A stretch of DNA of 64,000 bases, taken from assembly GCA_013396525.1 (NCBI GenBank), contig VWYX01000887.1, positions 1 to 64,000 on the forward strand. Reading direction: 5' to 3'. How positions within the stretch are numbered: position 1 is the stretch's first letter; each line of letters starts with the position of its first letter. Positions 35,121 through 46,900 of the stretch are shown here, one piece after another. The DNA comes from Chaetorhynchus papuensis (lineage: Eukaryota; Chordata; Aves; Passeriformes; Rhipiduridae). The notes under the pieces are model-generated. The model searched no databases and had not been told where the DNA came from. It worked only from the letters and a program-made list of their open reading frames with translations. The position numbers were made by a program, and so were the translations under genes.

Positions 35121-35313
35121 AGGGAGAGGGGAGGCACAGTTCAGCTTTCTTACCTCAGGATTTTTTGCAAGCTCAGGCACTGCTGGCCTCTGTGATCAAG
35201 TGTTTTCCTTCTCGGACAGGGAGAGGGGAGGCACAGTTCAGCTTTCTTACCTCAGGATTTTTTGCAAGCTCATGCACTGCTGGCCTCTGTGATCAAGTGT
35301 TTTCCTTCTCAGG
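35121..35313. repeat. 97-bp tandem duplication (2 copies)
   Basis: A unit starting agggagaggggaggcacag at 35121 recurs at 35218. Over the first 93 bp the copies differ at a single site (g at 35176, t at 35273), so the duplication is young. It is noncoding and sits mid-intergenic. Confidence 0.95.
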
Positions 35314-35845
35314 AAGGCAGTGCTCACCTGCCATCTGCTCATAAATGCTCTGGAGAGCCAAATTGCTTTCTTTCCTCACTCACTGCAGGAGAAAGCTTAA
35401 TTTGGCAAGTACCACTATGGGTGTTTCTCACCCCTGCAGGGAAGAAGGTGACAGGGGGTGAAATGCTGGGCACCACTGTTGGGTGCATCCCAGCTGCAGA
35501 GAGCCCAGAGCTCCATCCCCTCAGAGAGGGATGGCAGCAGGGAACACATTGCATACATCCACAAGAAAGGAATTTGGAGGACTTAGTGACAGTTGGCAAA
35601 AACAGTCATTAAGTAACACCCTTCAGCACTAGGCACTGCAATTCCCTAGTGCATAAGGGCAGTGTGGATGGTGTTAAAGCTCTTCTTAACTGCTGATTGC
35701 TATTAAACGCTTCTAATATGATGACAGCTCATCCACACCTGACAGTCCTTAGTCATCCATGGAAACCTCCACAGCAGGACAAGCCACTTGCTGTTTTTGT
35801 TTTCTGGAGAGTTGGGATGTGAATCACAAGTTGTTGTGAGTTATT

Positions 35846-35870
35846 GCTCAAAGCAAGTTGTGCTTTGAGC
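35846..35870. repeat. Perfect 10-bp inverted repeat (hairpin)
   Basis: Arms gctcaaagca and tgctttgagc enclose the 5-nt loop agttg. Weak outer complementarity (gttgtt near 35830 and aacaac near 35888) might extend it. It is likely incidental or a remnant of a small element. Confidence 0.6.
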
Positions 35871-37242
35871 TCAGTCACTGTGACCCAAACAACAGAGAGA
35901 TGTTGGGGGTGTACTTGGGACTTCTTAATATATTGCACAGTTTGAGGCTTTTAGCAAGATAACCCCCAACCCCTAAAGCTAATGACCATTCAAAACCATA
36001 TCTGTCCTTCCTACAACTGTTAACAGTCTGAGCTAGGAACATTGTATCATCTATCTTAGAAAACGGTCCTCAAGTCAGCACAGGGTAAGAGTCCCCACAG
36101 ACCTGTGTATGAGGCATACTTGGGAGAGAAATCTGCTGTGGGAGCAGACAACTCCAATCTTTTTGTCTAAATACTGTCAAACACACTTTTACTGGAGGTG
36201 GAAAGCCCCTCACTCTACAAGGAGAGAACTTACAACCTAACAACTTACAACCTTACAACTTAACCTAAAATAGGAGGGGTGCCTGAGCAAACCAATCTCC
36301 CCCACCCTTGGACCCTGGCTGAGAAAGGCAGTTTTCCTGCCACGCACTGTTGCAGCTCTCTCCACAAAAAGGGTTGTGCTTCCTTCCTGGGGTGCAGGCA
36401 GGGAGGCAGATGGAGTCTCTCTTCTGACACTTCTTTGACTGCTAGAATTAGATCTTCCCTTCACAGCTATTGTAGCTTGCAGGAGGCTGGATCGAGTGGC
36501 TCCTGCAGATGGCATCTGCATCCTAGGGATGGAGTGAAATCTAGGCTAGAGCACGGCAGTGCATTAGAGAGATATCAAAGGAGCTTAGACAGCTCTGAAC
36601 CCTACTTCTGTCACTCTGTTGTTCAGCATCCCACTGGGATCACCCATCTGTAGCTCTTTAACATAAGAGGAGCTGCTCCAGTCCTGCTCTCCCGGCTTCT
36701 TCGGCACGGACACTCTGAACTATTTTCTTTTAAATTTACACTCTCTGTTACTCACTCACTTCCCAGTAGCAGTTAGAGTATTCCAGCCCCTCTTCATCCC
36801 TGCATTGCTACTAGAGATTTCTGCACCCCTTTATTCACAGCAGAGACAGAAACACTCGTTATTGCTGGTTTTACAGTGCTCACCATCTGAAAGTTTGACC
36901 TTCACATGGCCTGTCCTAGGAGATAGCTGTCCTGCCTCTGCTGAGCAGCCCCACAGGGGGTTGGCTGGCCACAGCAGAGCTCACCTATCTGTCAGTGCAG
37001 GAAGAGCCAGGTAGAGCATCCAGTCCTGGTGCCCAAGCCCAGCGTAGAGGGGAGAGCAGAGCAGGAGTAACCTGGCATCTCCCATACTCACAGTCTCACT
37101 TGTTCATGTGGGCAATTTCATTTCCGTACGAGTAACCCCCACCACCCCACTCATCAATGTTGTGCTGAAGGTTGTTGCTGGGAAGTGCACAGGATATAGG
37201 GATGGAGACTGTTAGGTCTAAAGCAAACACACAGCACAGGGA

Positions 37243-37293
37243 AGGAGGAGGAAGAGGAGGAGGAGGAGGAGGAGGAGGAGGAGGAGGAGGGAG
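37243..37293. repeat. (AGG)n microsatellite
   Basis: An almost pure GGA/AGG triplet tract of about 50 bp with one interruption (gaagagg). One strand is all purine. Its minus-strand translation gives a poly-Ser frame that is not a gene. Confidence 0.95.
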
Positions 37294-40200
37294 TAGAAGA
37301 GCAAGTCTTTTGAGCTAAGCTGAGCAGGATGATGCAGCTTCCACAAGGAGGGACAGCAACAGCAGGAAGTGGCATTTACTGGAAGCATTTTTAAAGTCAG
37401 TTGGGGAACAGCTGTGCTGATATTAATCCAACTGGACTAAAGTGGCTCCAGAAGAGCCAAAAAGCCCTTTGATACCTACCGCCCAGGCAATAAAATGTTG
37501 ATCACAGTTGAAAGTCTTTGTTCTCTTAGCAGCAGTATTTTTCTGTTTAGCAGAAATATACTGCTGCCTCCAGTCCCAGACCCCACTGTGATGTGGACCG
37601 TGCACATGTAAGAGAAACTGCTCCCGCTGCAATGGCTTCAGCATCTGAGAGCTGGCAGGGAGCTCAGAGTACCAGTGACCATCAGGAGTGGTGGCACGGC
37701 CTTTCTGCTCCCCCAGCACTGCCCTGTGTGTCAGACATTGCTTGGCACAGGCAGGTTTTCTAAAGAAGGGTGATATTGTGGCTCTGGGGGTTTTTGAAAA
37801 TGTGTGAAAGTCTAAGAGAGCTAGCAGGGCAAGTTTTAAAAGGAGCAGGCTGAGGTTTCAAGGGCAGGTGTGAAATAGTTGCTCAAAAGTATTGGAAATG
37901 ATAAATCAGTAGAGGAGAGGCCTTGAAGGGCCTCATTTCTAACCCATCCTAGTGAGGTTAGCAGTCAGTCTCCCTCTAGGTCACAGATTCCCATGATATA
38001 TGTGCTGCTCTCCTTGGGTAACAGATAAAACCTTATTAATATAGGCTGCCAGCTGTTATTTCAGCACTGATCTCTAGGTGCAGCTATTGCAGTGGTGCGT
38101 GTCCCTTACACCTACAGCCTTGTTCTTACCAGACCTTAGTGACAACTTTGTATTTTTTGTACATAGAACAGGCCTACCCTGCTGCTCAGGGCTCACGAGG
38201 GCTCAGGCAGTGCCTGCGTTATCATCCAGGAATGCTGTGAGGAGTCTGACAGAAATGAACCAGGCTTCCTACTTCCCCATATGGCTCATCCCATCCTTGA
38301 ATTTTCTCAGTTCCCTCTCTGGCTCAAAATATGTTTTTTAAAAATTCAATTTCATTTAAATTATGCCCCAAATTTTCTTAAAAACCAGAAGAAGCAACAC
38401 AAAAAGACACTCCAGCCTTGCTGCATTATCAGATAGCATTCAGTGTGAACTGATAAGGTGACCAGTATTCTGTTTTAGAAGTGCATATAGTTTAGTTTTC
38501 TTTCTCTCAGATCTTTTCATCACTTTCAGGGATTAGGAGAATCTCCAGGCTGCCAAAAAGCTCATACCAAAAGCAGGAATCTTCTATATCCTCTGGCTGA
38601 AGCTAATGGCATCATCTAAACAGGAAGAGGAACTTGGAACAAATTTTCCCGTGTCTCCTGTAATACTGTTGAGTGCCAAAATTACTGGGATGTTTTCTGT
38701 AAGTGGCTGCTTTTTCAGTAGAAATCCTACCCTAAACCTACAGAGTTTTCATAGTTTATCCTCCATCCCTAACAGGAGAGGTTTGGGGCCTGACTGATGT
38801 TTCTTGACAAAAAGAAGTGTATTTCTGAAAACATTCTGACTGTTTTCCACTTAATACTGTTTGCAATGAGATATCTCGTTTTGCAGAGGGCACTAGAGAT
38901 GCTACTCCTGCTATCTGCAAATAGAGAGGCCGTAATATACTTCTGATATTCATCATGTCTGTTCATGCTTTCATGATCTCAGTGACGATTTCCTGCCTCA
39001 GACTCTTTTGTACAAATCTCTTGGAGATTTTAAGTAACCCTTCATCCTTGTATTTTTTGTCTATTTCTGCCTCTTACTACATTAGTAGGCTCCATTATGC
39101 TATTACCTCTGTTGCCATCAGAATCTAAAGCTGAGGTGAATTCTAGGCATAGCCTGTTTCCATTACTACCTTTATTTTGAAGGAATCATTTGTCTTCATT
39201 ATCTGCAGCTGCATCCTGAAGGATTTTAAAAAGGTACATATGATATTTTCCTTCTATGAGAGCTTGGGTTTTATGCAGAGCTTTCCCCCCTCCTCCTGCC
39301 TGTTAAAAAAAAGTTTCCGCTCCAGTGCTGGCGTGACAGTATAGAAAGTGTCTCGCAGACAGACTGTCTCTCAAAGAAGCAAGAATCCTAAAATCCAGCA
39401 GATCCTAGTCTAAACCCCATTCTTTCCCGGCTGCATTATGAATCAGTGTACCCTGCTGCAGTTTCTTTCCCTCTGCAGTTTTCGGCATACTTCACCTTTT
39501 TAATTTCCTCTGTAGCTCTGCCTACAGCTGGCAAACTAATCAGTGCCTGAGCAGTGCACCTCAAAATATTTGTTTGTGCTGAATGAGTCTAGCTGCATTT
39601 TCTGTTTCCCATCATCTGCTGGTTATCTTAATCTCTTTCAATGTTTGGTTCATGTACTGAGCTCAAAGAACAATTATTTTATTCAGGGCAAGGAGGTGAG
39701 GCAGTAGAAAAAAACATAGCATGAGCTAGCTGTGAAAATGAGTGTTTGGCACACTTTTAGCATGAAGAGAAGCAGAGACTTTTAGCAATCACACAGGTAG
39801 GAGAGTTAGTTGTGTGGACTTACACAAATGTACAATTCAATTTCTTCCCACTACACAGTCGACATGGCTACAGACCTCTGTTGCCACAGAATATTTAATG
39901 TTGCAAACATCTGGCTTAGACTTAGACAGCTGTTGAACGTAGGTAATTTCAGCTTCACTCCTTTTGCCTTCAGTCAATCCCTCCCACAGCCTTTGTTGCT
40001 GTGACCTACATTGTGAGCAAATGCTTTCTGATGGCATTTCAAAGGAAACTAATCTTGCACTCAGACTGAATCATGGGCTGGATTCATCTGTGCTCCATAC
40101 TCTGTGCATATGTAAGTTTATTTCTGCCTCCATCCTGGAGCAGCAAATCCTTAATGATCTGTCCTTATACACAGGCTCACCTGCAAGGCACAACTGCCTG

Positions 40201-43200
40201 GAAGGAAGACTTCCAGGGCTTTTCTTTCTCCAAAAGCTAAGCTGCTGCTGGCTACGGGGACTAGAGATTTTTTAATGTTGTTCAATGTTTTTCAAAATTC
40301 TAATGTGCAAAGGAAGATAAAAGCTTCAATTAACAACTGCAAAAACATGCCATAAGACGAATAACGATGCTCCAGTAATTACCACATACCCTGGCTACAC
40401 TGTGCTAACCAAATTCCCTATCCAATTGTACTGTCAATAGTACACCATGTGGAGAGCAGGATACTCTCAGTGTTTTCCTTGGAGTGAGGCGTCCTCACAG
40501 CCTCCAGAGTTCTGGGATCAATAATGAGACAGAGTGAAAGAAAAATACAAGAAAGACAGCTACTCAGAGAGCTTTTATAAGTTAAAGCATGTACTGTTAG
40601 ATTTCTGCATGAAAATGGTGACATTGAAATGGCCCTTAGAAAATGATGTATCAATATTAGTCTCCTAAATGTGTCATGTACCTACACCCTATGAGGCAAC
40701 TTTTTCTTTATTTCTCCAAAGCACCCTGCCCATTCCCTTCCTGTTAAAAGTGTCGAAGCATCTACTGTTGCAAACCATAAACTTGTCCTTACTGTTTTCA
40801 CATAGACAGTGCAATTGTCCTGTTCATGCATTATTAAAGCCTTGCTATTACAAGGGGACAGTCTGACCCAGGCCTTGCTGGCACTACTACAGTTACACAA
40901 GCACTCACTCCGTAAGAGGGACTGCTCCAGAGAAAGTGCTACATTTATGGACTTGAAACATGCACTATCACACTCCCAGGTGTGGAAGGGTTTGAGTTTG
41001 CATCCCTCTGAAGCATCCTCTCATAGACTAAGAGCAATAGAACAGAATAGCACCAGTCTCTTTCCAGTCCCCTCCCAGGACATCACTGGGATTATCCCTG
41101 CACCCATAGACTCCTTTACCTAAGTGAAATGCTTCATGCTGCCACTGAAGCTACAACACAGATGCAAAGGGGAATGAAATCAGCTGCAGTAATTTCTGGC
41201 ACTGAGGCCCAGGGCTGATGGGCTTCCTTCCAGGGACATCTGGTCATTAACCCTCACAAAATAAGGGCTTTTAGGTCCTTTCAGTCAGGACAATGGGCTA
41301 TATGGTAGGAAACGCTAACTTCGTGCAGCAGAGACTTAATCACACCTTTTGGGACTTTCAAAGCTGGTAGCTATTGATTGAGGCAAGGGTGATGAAGCGA
41401 GGTCACAGCTGCCTTCATCTTTCATATGGGGTCCATGGAGACCACACGTAGTAGCATGCAGAGTTCCCTATTGATTCAAGTGGCTTGGCAATTAAAAAAC
41501 CCTGTTTTCATCTTTTCAGTCATTTACCTTTCACCAGATGAAGCCAAGAGGCTCAGCCAGTTATCATGGCTGCCCAACCAAGCTGGATGCACTCGGCTGT
41601 AACTCTAGATAAAGCTGAGCACTGCTTCATTTCATCCAAGTTAGAGTTGCCTGAGACACACACACCCCCCAACAGATGGGGCAATGTTTCCCAGGCACTG
41701 ACTGAGGCCAAAAACCCAGTGAAGTGAAAATGGTGTGGCTCTGGAGAAAGGCCTTGCTGTGGGGAGAGCTGAAAGGGGAGGCACTGAAGAAAGGCTGTGT
41801 GAACGATTTATTTTCTGTGCTGCTTTAATCTGCCTCCTGTCCCTCCATCTCACCACTGAAATTTAAGAGATGACAACCTCCGTGTAGATCATTTGAGCCC
41901 CATGAGGAAGAGGAGTGTGCCTTTCTGTCCCCAGGACTATTATCCCAGAGCATTTACAAAGGCTGAAGCTTGGGAGGGCCTCAAACCATCTTTGTTCAGC
42001 ACATAGCACAGTAGAGTTGGGGGCAGTGGAGGGGCTCTGTCCTCCTGTGCACTCCAATAATACCAATGGTAACAACTATGGCAAAGGCACAGTCTCAGCC
42101 CACAGTCTGCTCTGGGGCTTAAAGCACACATGGCCTTCCCATCAGGGAAGTGGATGCGTCTTTTCATAAATCACTTTGTTGCCTAAATAAAATAAGAGGC
42201 CATTTAATTTTCTAAGCTACAGTTTTATAAAACAATAGTCAAGAGTGCCCAGTTTATCGTGCACATGGATGACAAGCAGAATAATGTATTCAAGCTACAA
42301 AGATTCCCAGAAACAATGGAGGACTTTGCCACATGTTGTGGAGAAAACATCCCTCGTGAAGGCTCATGCAGGCTGACTGCCTTCTGGCTATTCTTGAAGC
42401 AGCTAAGCATGAGAAGACAGTAATTATTATACCAATGTAAGACAAATTATGCCCTTAAAGTCATATATACAAAAGGCACTGTTGCTATTTCTATAGTTAG
42501 AAATGCAGCTGGCACTCTCCAAACGAAGTCTGAAAGAAACCCCTTATGCCTACACCAGCAGTTTCCCTAAGCAGCCTTGCACCAAGATCTCCTGGTGTCA
42601 CAGTGTGTTTGTGCTTGGATAGCATGTCCTAAGCAGCTTCGAGCAAGGAACCATCGTGCTGTCAGGTGAGCAGCACTGAACACAGCTTGCAGGACTGAAA
42701 CCTTAGCTAGGTGGAGTGAAAAAGCTATGTAAGACATCCTTAAATGTAAGGACACCCTTGCATCTATTTTCAAGGGATGGAAGTGTGTCCTGGTCAAACA
42801 CCTTCTGTTCATGGCTGCAATTCCTGATCATTCACCTTCCTGTCATTTCCTCCATTCCTGAGCCTTATTCCTAGGTTCAGCCAGAAAGGCTGACTCTGTT
42901 CAGGCAGGGGCAGAGGAGGAGCAAGAGCTGCTTCCTTGGCCAAAGCCAAGTTTTGGGCTGCTGATTGGCACTGGCTCTGTGTATGGTATCCTCTAACCTG
43001 TTGCTCCATGGGGTCTTCTCACATTTTATTGCCATGGATAACCCTCCAAAGTCAGTAGGTTCCTTCCATCTTCTGTGCAGCAATATAAAATTCTGGACAG
43101 TGCAGAAAGTCAGTGGACTCCACTGGGAACATTTGTCCAAGCTACAGACAGAAGACTTTGTTTTAAAAAGTGCCTTTACGTATATGTGGGTAACTATGGT

Positions 43201-43699
43201 AGTAAAATCCTTGCAAAGCAACAATGCAATTTCATAGGAATAAGTTTAAAATTGCTGCCCAGAGTGCAGTATGCCAGGGTGATTATGTGCCTCCAGCACC
43301 AGTTAACTGAGAGGGAGATTCATGCCATTTCCAGCCAGTGAACATCGCGATGTTTGTAGGTTCTCACAATTTGCTTGAGACTGATCTCATCTGTTTACAA
43401 CCAGCTATGTGAACTGTTCTCTCTACCAGCTGGATGTTACTGGGCTGCCATCAGATGTTTGTGCCGTGCCCAAGACAAAGAGTGGTGGCCCCCCGCCATC
43501 CCCACGGGCTGCCTCTGCCTCCAGCCACCCAGCTGTGACGGCTGCTGCCTGCGAGAGGAAAGCTGGGACTGTGGCACTGTCGAATTGGCTCCAGAAACTT
43601 AACAGTTAACTCCTGTCTTGCTTATAGAGAAATGTATTTTAAATTCTTATGCCAATATCTTCTTCTTCAAGATACCAACTCTTTCTCCTCAATTTCCCT

Positions 43700-43930
43700 C
43701 TGTATTTACTTAGTGTTATTAGATGATGAAATCTGGCTAATGGGCACCCTAATTATTGCAGCATCCAAATGACAGGCTTCAGGCAAAATGATAATTACTT
43801 ATTCAAAAGTATTCATAAAACGAACATATCCTGAATAAATTCAGGCTTAATTTAACAGGCCACTGCACTTATTACAAGCATTTAGCACATGCAATTGTTT
43901 AAACTTAGCAGAGAGCAACTTACTCTTTTA
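43700..43930. promoter_or_regulatory. AT-rich homeodomain-motif cluster, candidate enhancer
   Basis: Several TAAT/ATTA cores occur in about 200 bp (ctaattattg, gataattactt, cttaattta), together with low repeat content and no coding potential. The texture resembles conserved noncoding elements near developmental genes, and CRABP1 is about 7 kb away. This is pattern inference only. Confidence 0.2.
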
Positions 43931-46900
43931 AAAAATATCGGGGTCAGAAGTAGATGTAATCATAATTTGCTCTGACAAGAGCAAATGTCAAACAGTTTAG
44001 GGAGCTATACAGCAATTTGTTCAAATACGTGTAAGTTATAAAAGCCTACAAAGAAGCTCTTCCCAGGCTTTTAATTATGACAAAGTATCCAAACCCTTCC
44101 TTAAATTTTGTTTCTCAGCCAAAATCAAGAAGGAAAAAAGTGACAGAAAAAGTTATAAATGTCCTTTCTCTCCTCCTCCCTACCTTGGAACAGATTCAGG
44201 GCTTTATGCTGAGATCCTTCTACGCTTCCAAGTATTATAGTTGAGACTTTTAAAACTTTGATATACAATGCAGAGTGTTCCCCACTGACATATTAACACA
44301 CTGAGTACTATCTATGGCGAGAGGGGAAAGAGCTATTTGTGTTCATATGAAAAATCTCATGTGCTACAATGTCAACCCCCACAGTAAAATCAAAAAGCTT
44401 TGGGAAAATGATGGAATGGTTCATTTCATAGCACCATTCACCCTACCTGCAGGAGAGTACTGTATTCCTTCTGTCACTAAAACTGTGTTGCCTGTACATC
44501 TTTCATTGTATTTCAGCCTGGTTTCCCAAGACTGGGGGGAGGTCTTTCAGTCATGCCATCTCTCTATCTTTCAGTCAGGTAGAAGTGAGTAACTTTTGAA
44601 CAAAATGGGTCACTTTCTAATAAACTGAAAGAAAAGCAAGAGAGTATTGTGTTCATCTTTATCTAGGGCTACTAGAGCTGTGTGAAAATCAGGTCCTGTG
44701 ACATGATGGCTATTTCACACATAGACAAACACACATTACACCTCTCTTGCCTCCTTCTTCCCTTTTTTGAAAACACAGTTTTGTGGCCATACTGCTTGGG
44801 ACCCTGACTGTGACGTCAGGAGAAACATTGCAAGGTGTCCCCCATCCCAAGTCCTGGAGTATATTCTTAGATATTTTTCCAGCAGGATGAAATGTTTGCA
44901 GTAAATCAGTGAATTAACTAATTCTCCTGTTACTTAAACAATAGCAAGGAAGCCCTGAAAATGGTCCTTTTACAGGACTCTCACCATTCCCATAAATGCC
45001 TGTTATGAAGATTTCTTTTGTTGCTGCAACGAAATCAACAACAGCAACATTTCTGTATAACTTGTACTAATGGAAAGCATTACAGATCCTTACTGTTTAT
45101 TCTTCCTATTCATCAGATAGTATTGATACCAAGTTCATTAAAGGAATTATGGAATAAATCACACTTGAGAGAACATGATGCCAGTCAGGCCCAGATGCTT
45201 CCAATTTACTTCACTAAAATACTTCTGATTAAAACACATTACTGGTGACGTGCCTTAAAAGGAACTTGGACTTCAAGCTCCGTAATAACTGCAATATGTT
45301 CTCAGTCTCTAGCCTTGCCACATGCCTAAGCTCAGTGTTAAAAACTCCTGCAAAAAGAGTTATTAGGTGCTTACTTCAGAGACAGACTTTCTCACTGCAG
45401 TCATTGCTGATGTCCTGGCACACCCTATGGAGGATCATGCAAATTAATATCATTATTTAGATGTTCCAGACTGACTACGCATCATTATGGCATAGTGTCA
45501 ATCCTACATAAACTTCCACACATGGAACATTTTAAAAGTCTCCCAACTGCAGCAAGAGAAATGGAAAGCAATAGCTTCAGCAATCATCAACCTCTTAAAA
45601 GCAGCAGAATCTCAGCACTGGCATGGACTACACATTAGTGCTCAAAAGATCTTTCCAAGTAACTTTGATATGCAGGCTCCCAGGAGTCTCAGGGAAGAGT
45701 CTTAGGCATCAAATTCTGGAGGAGAGCAGACCTTTACACTGACCCACTACAGCTATTCCTGTCTGCAATTCTGTAAGATCACTGCAACTCCAATTGCACC
45801 TTTATCTCCCAGCAGCAGCAGCTACTTAGACGGGAAAGCTTCAGCCCTTTGAAAACTTTCTGTGAACTCATCAGACTTATGATGAAATCAGTCCCCCAGC
45901 TCCTCAGGAACATCCTGTAAAGATTAACGTTGAGATACATATCTGCAGGGCTTTTAAGAAATCTGTAGTTCAGACAGTCACCTAGGCTGTCACATCCTTT
46001 CTCCTTGAGCAACTGAACTGCCGCTCCTTGTCAGCAGCTGGTTTGTGCAGGAGAAAGCAGTGTCTGGTAGAAGGCTGTGGTATTGTCTGCTGCAGAAACC
46101 ATTTCAAGCCTCACCACCTTCTTCTCTGGTTGCAGTAGGTGGCCATACAGCAAATTCTAACAGCAAATCTTAATCAAGCCTGTAAAAGAGTTTAGCTGCC
46201 ATGTTCCTCTTTGTTCTGAGAACATGGCAAAAGAACTGTGTGCCTGCTACAGATCATGTCAGTGGAGCATCAGGTTGTTCCACTTCTGACACAGCAGTGC
46301 TCAGAGAGCAGGGATTTTAAAAACATTCAAAGACTCTGGATTCTGCAGCCATGTGGGATTTGGGGCTTCCTGTCAGCAGAAATAGTTCTCTTTGCACTCA
46401 GTGTGCAAGAAGTGATCACTTGAGCTAAAGCAGCACTAGGTCTGCAGAGCATACAGCATGCAGTGGGACAGCTCTGATCCACACAAAAAGAGCTGGTGAG
46501 ACAGATATGTGTGAATTGAACTGTTCAATGCAGTATCACATTTCTGGCTAAGAATTTTTTTCATATTTTGAGTTTCCCACAGTGGATTATTTTGAATCCT
46601 ACTTCACTGTCTGATCTGTTTACTGGTTAGGATGTTTATTTTTCCTGAAGAAAAACAATAAATGTTTTATGAAAGCAGCTTAAGAATAAAGTATGGAAAA
46701 TCAAAGGAAAATCCTAAAATGAACTCTTCTTGCCTTAGGGCAGAGAATATGGCTGCTGGATCCTAGTGTTCCACTCATGTGGGCAAGTCTTGTTGTTGTG
46801 AAATGTCACCCGAGTGCCAAGTTGCTGCAGATATCTGTATAACCCTTTCTTTGTCTCGCTGTAGCAGTTGGTTATCAGCGTGGTCTGGGCAGTGTTCACT

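Noticed and set aside
37154..37375. Frame with a poly-Ser run
   Set aside because: It is a translation of the GGA microsatellite, not a gene.
43409..43609. GC-richer frame with possible exon character
   Set aside because: Two overlapping frames are both open, with no splice sites, no homologue recognised and no neighbouring exon.
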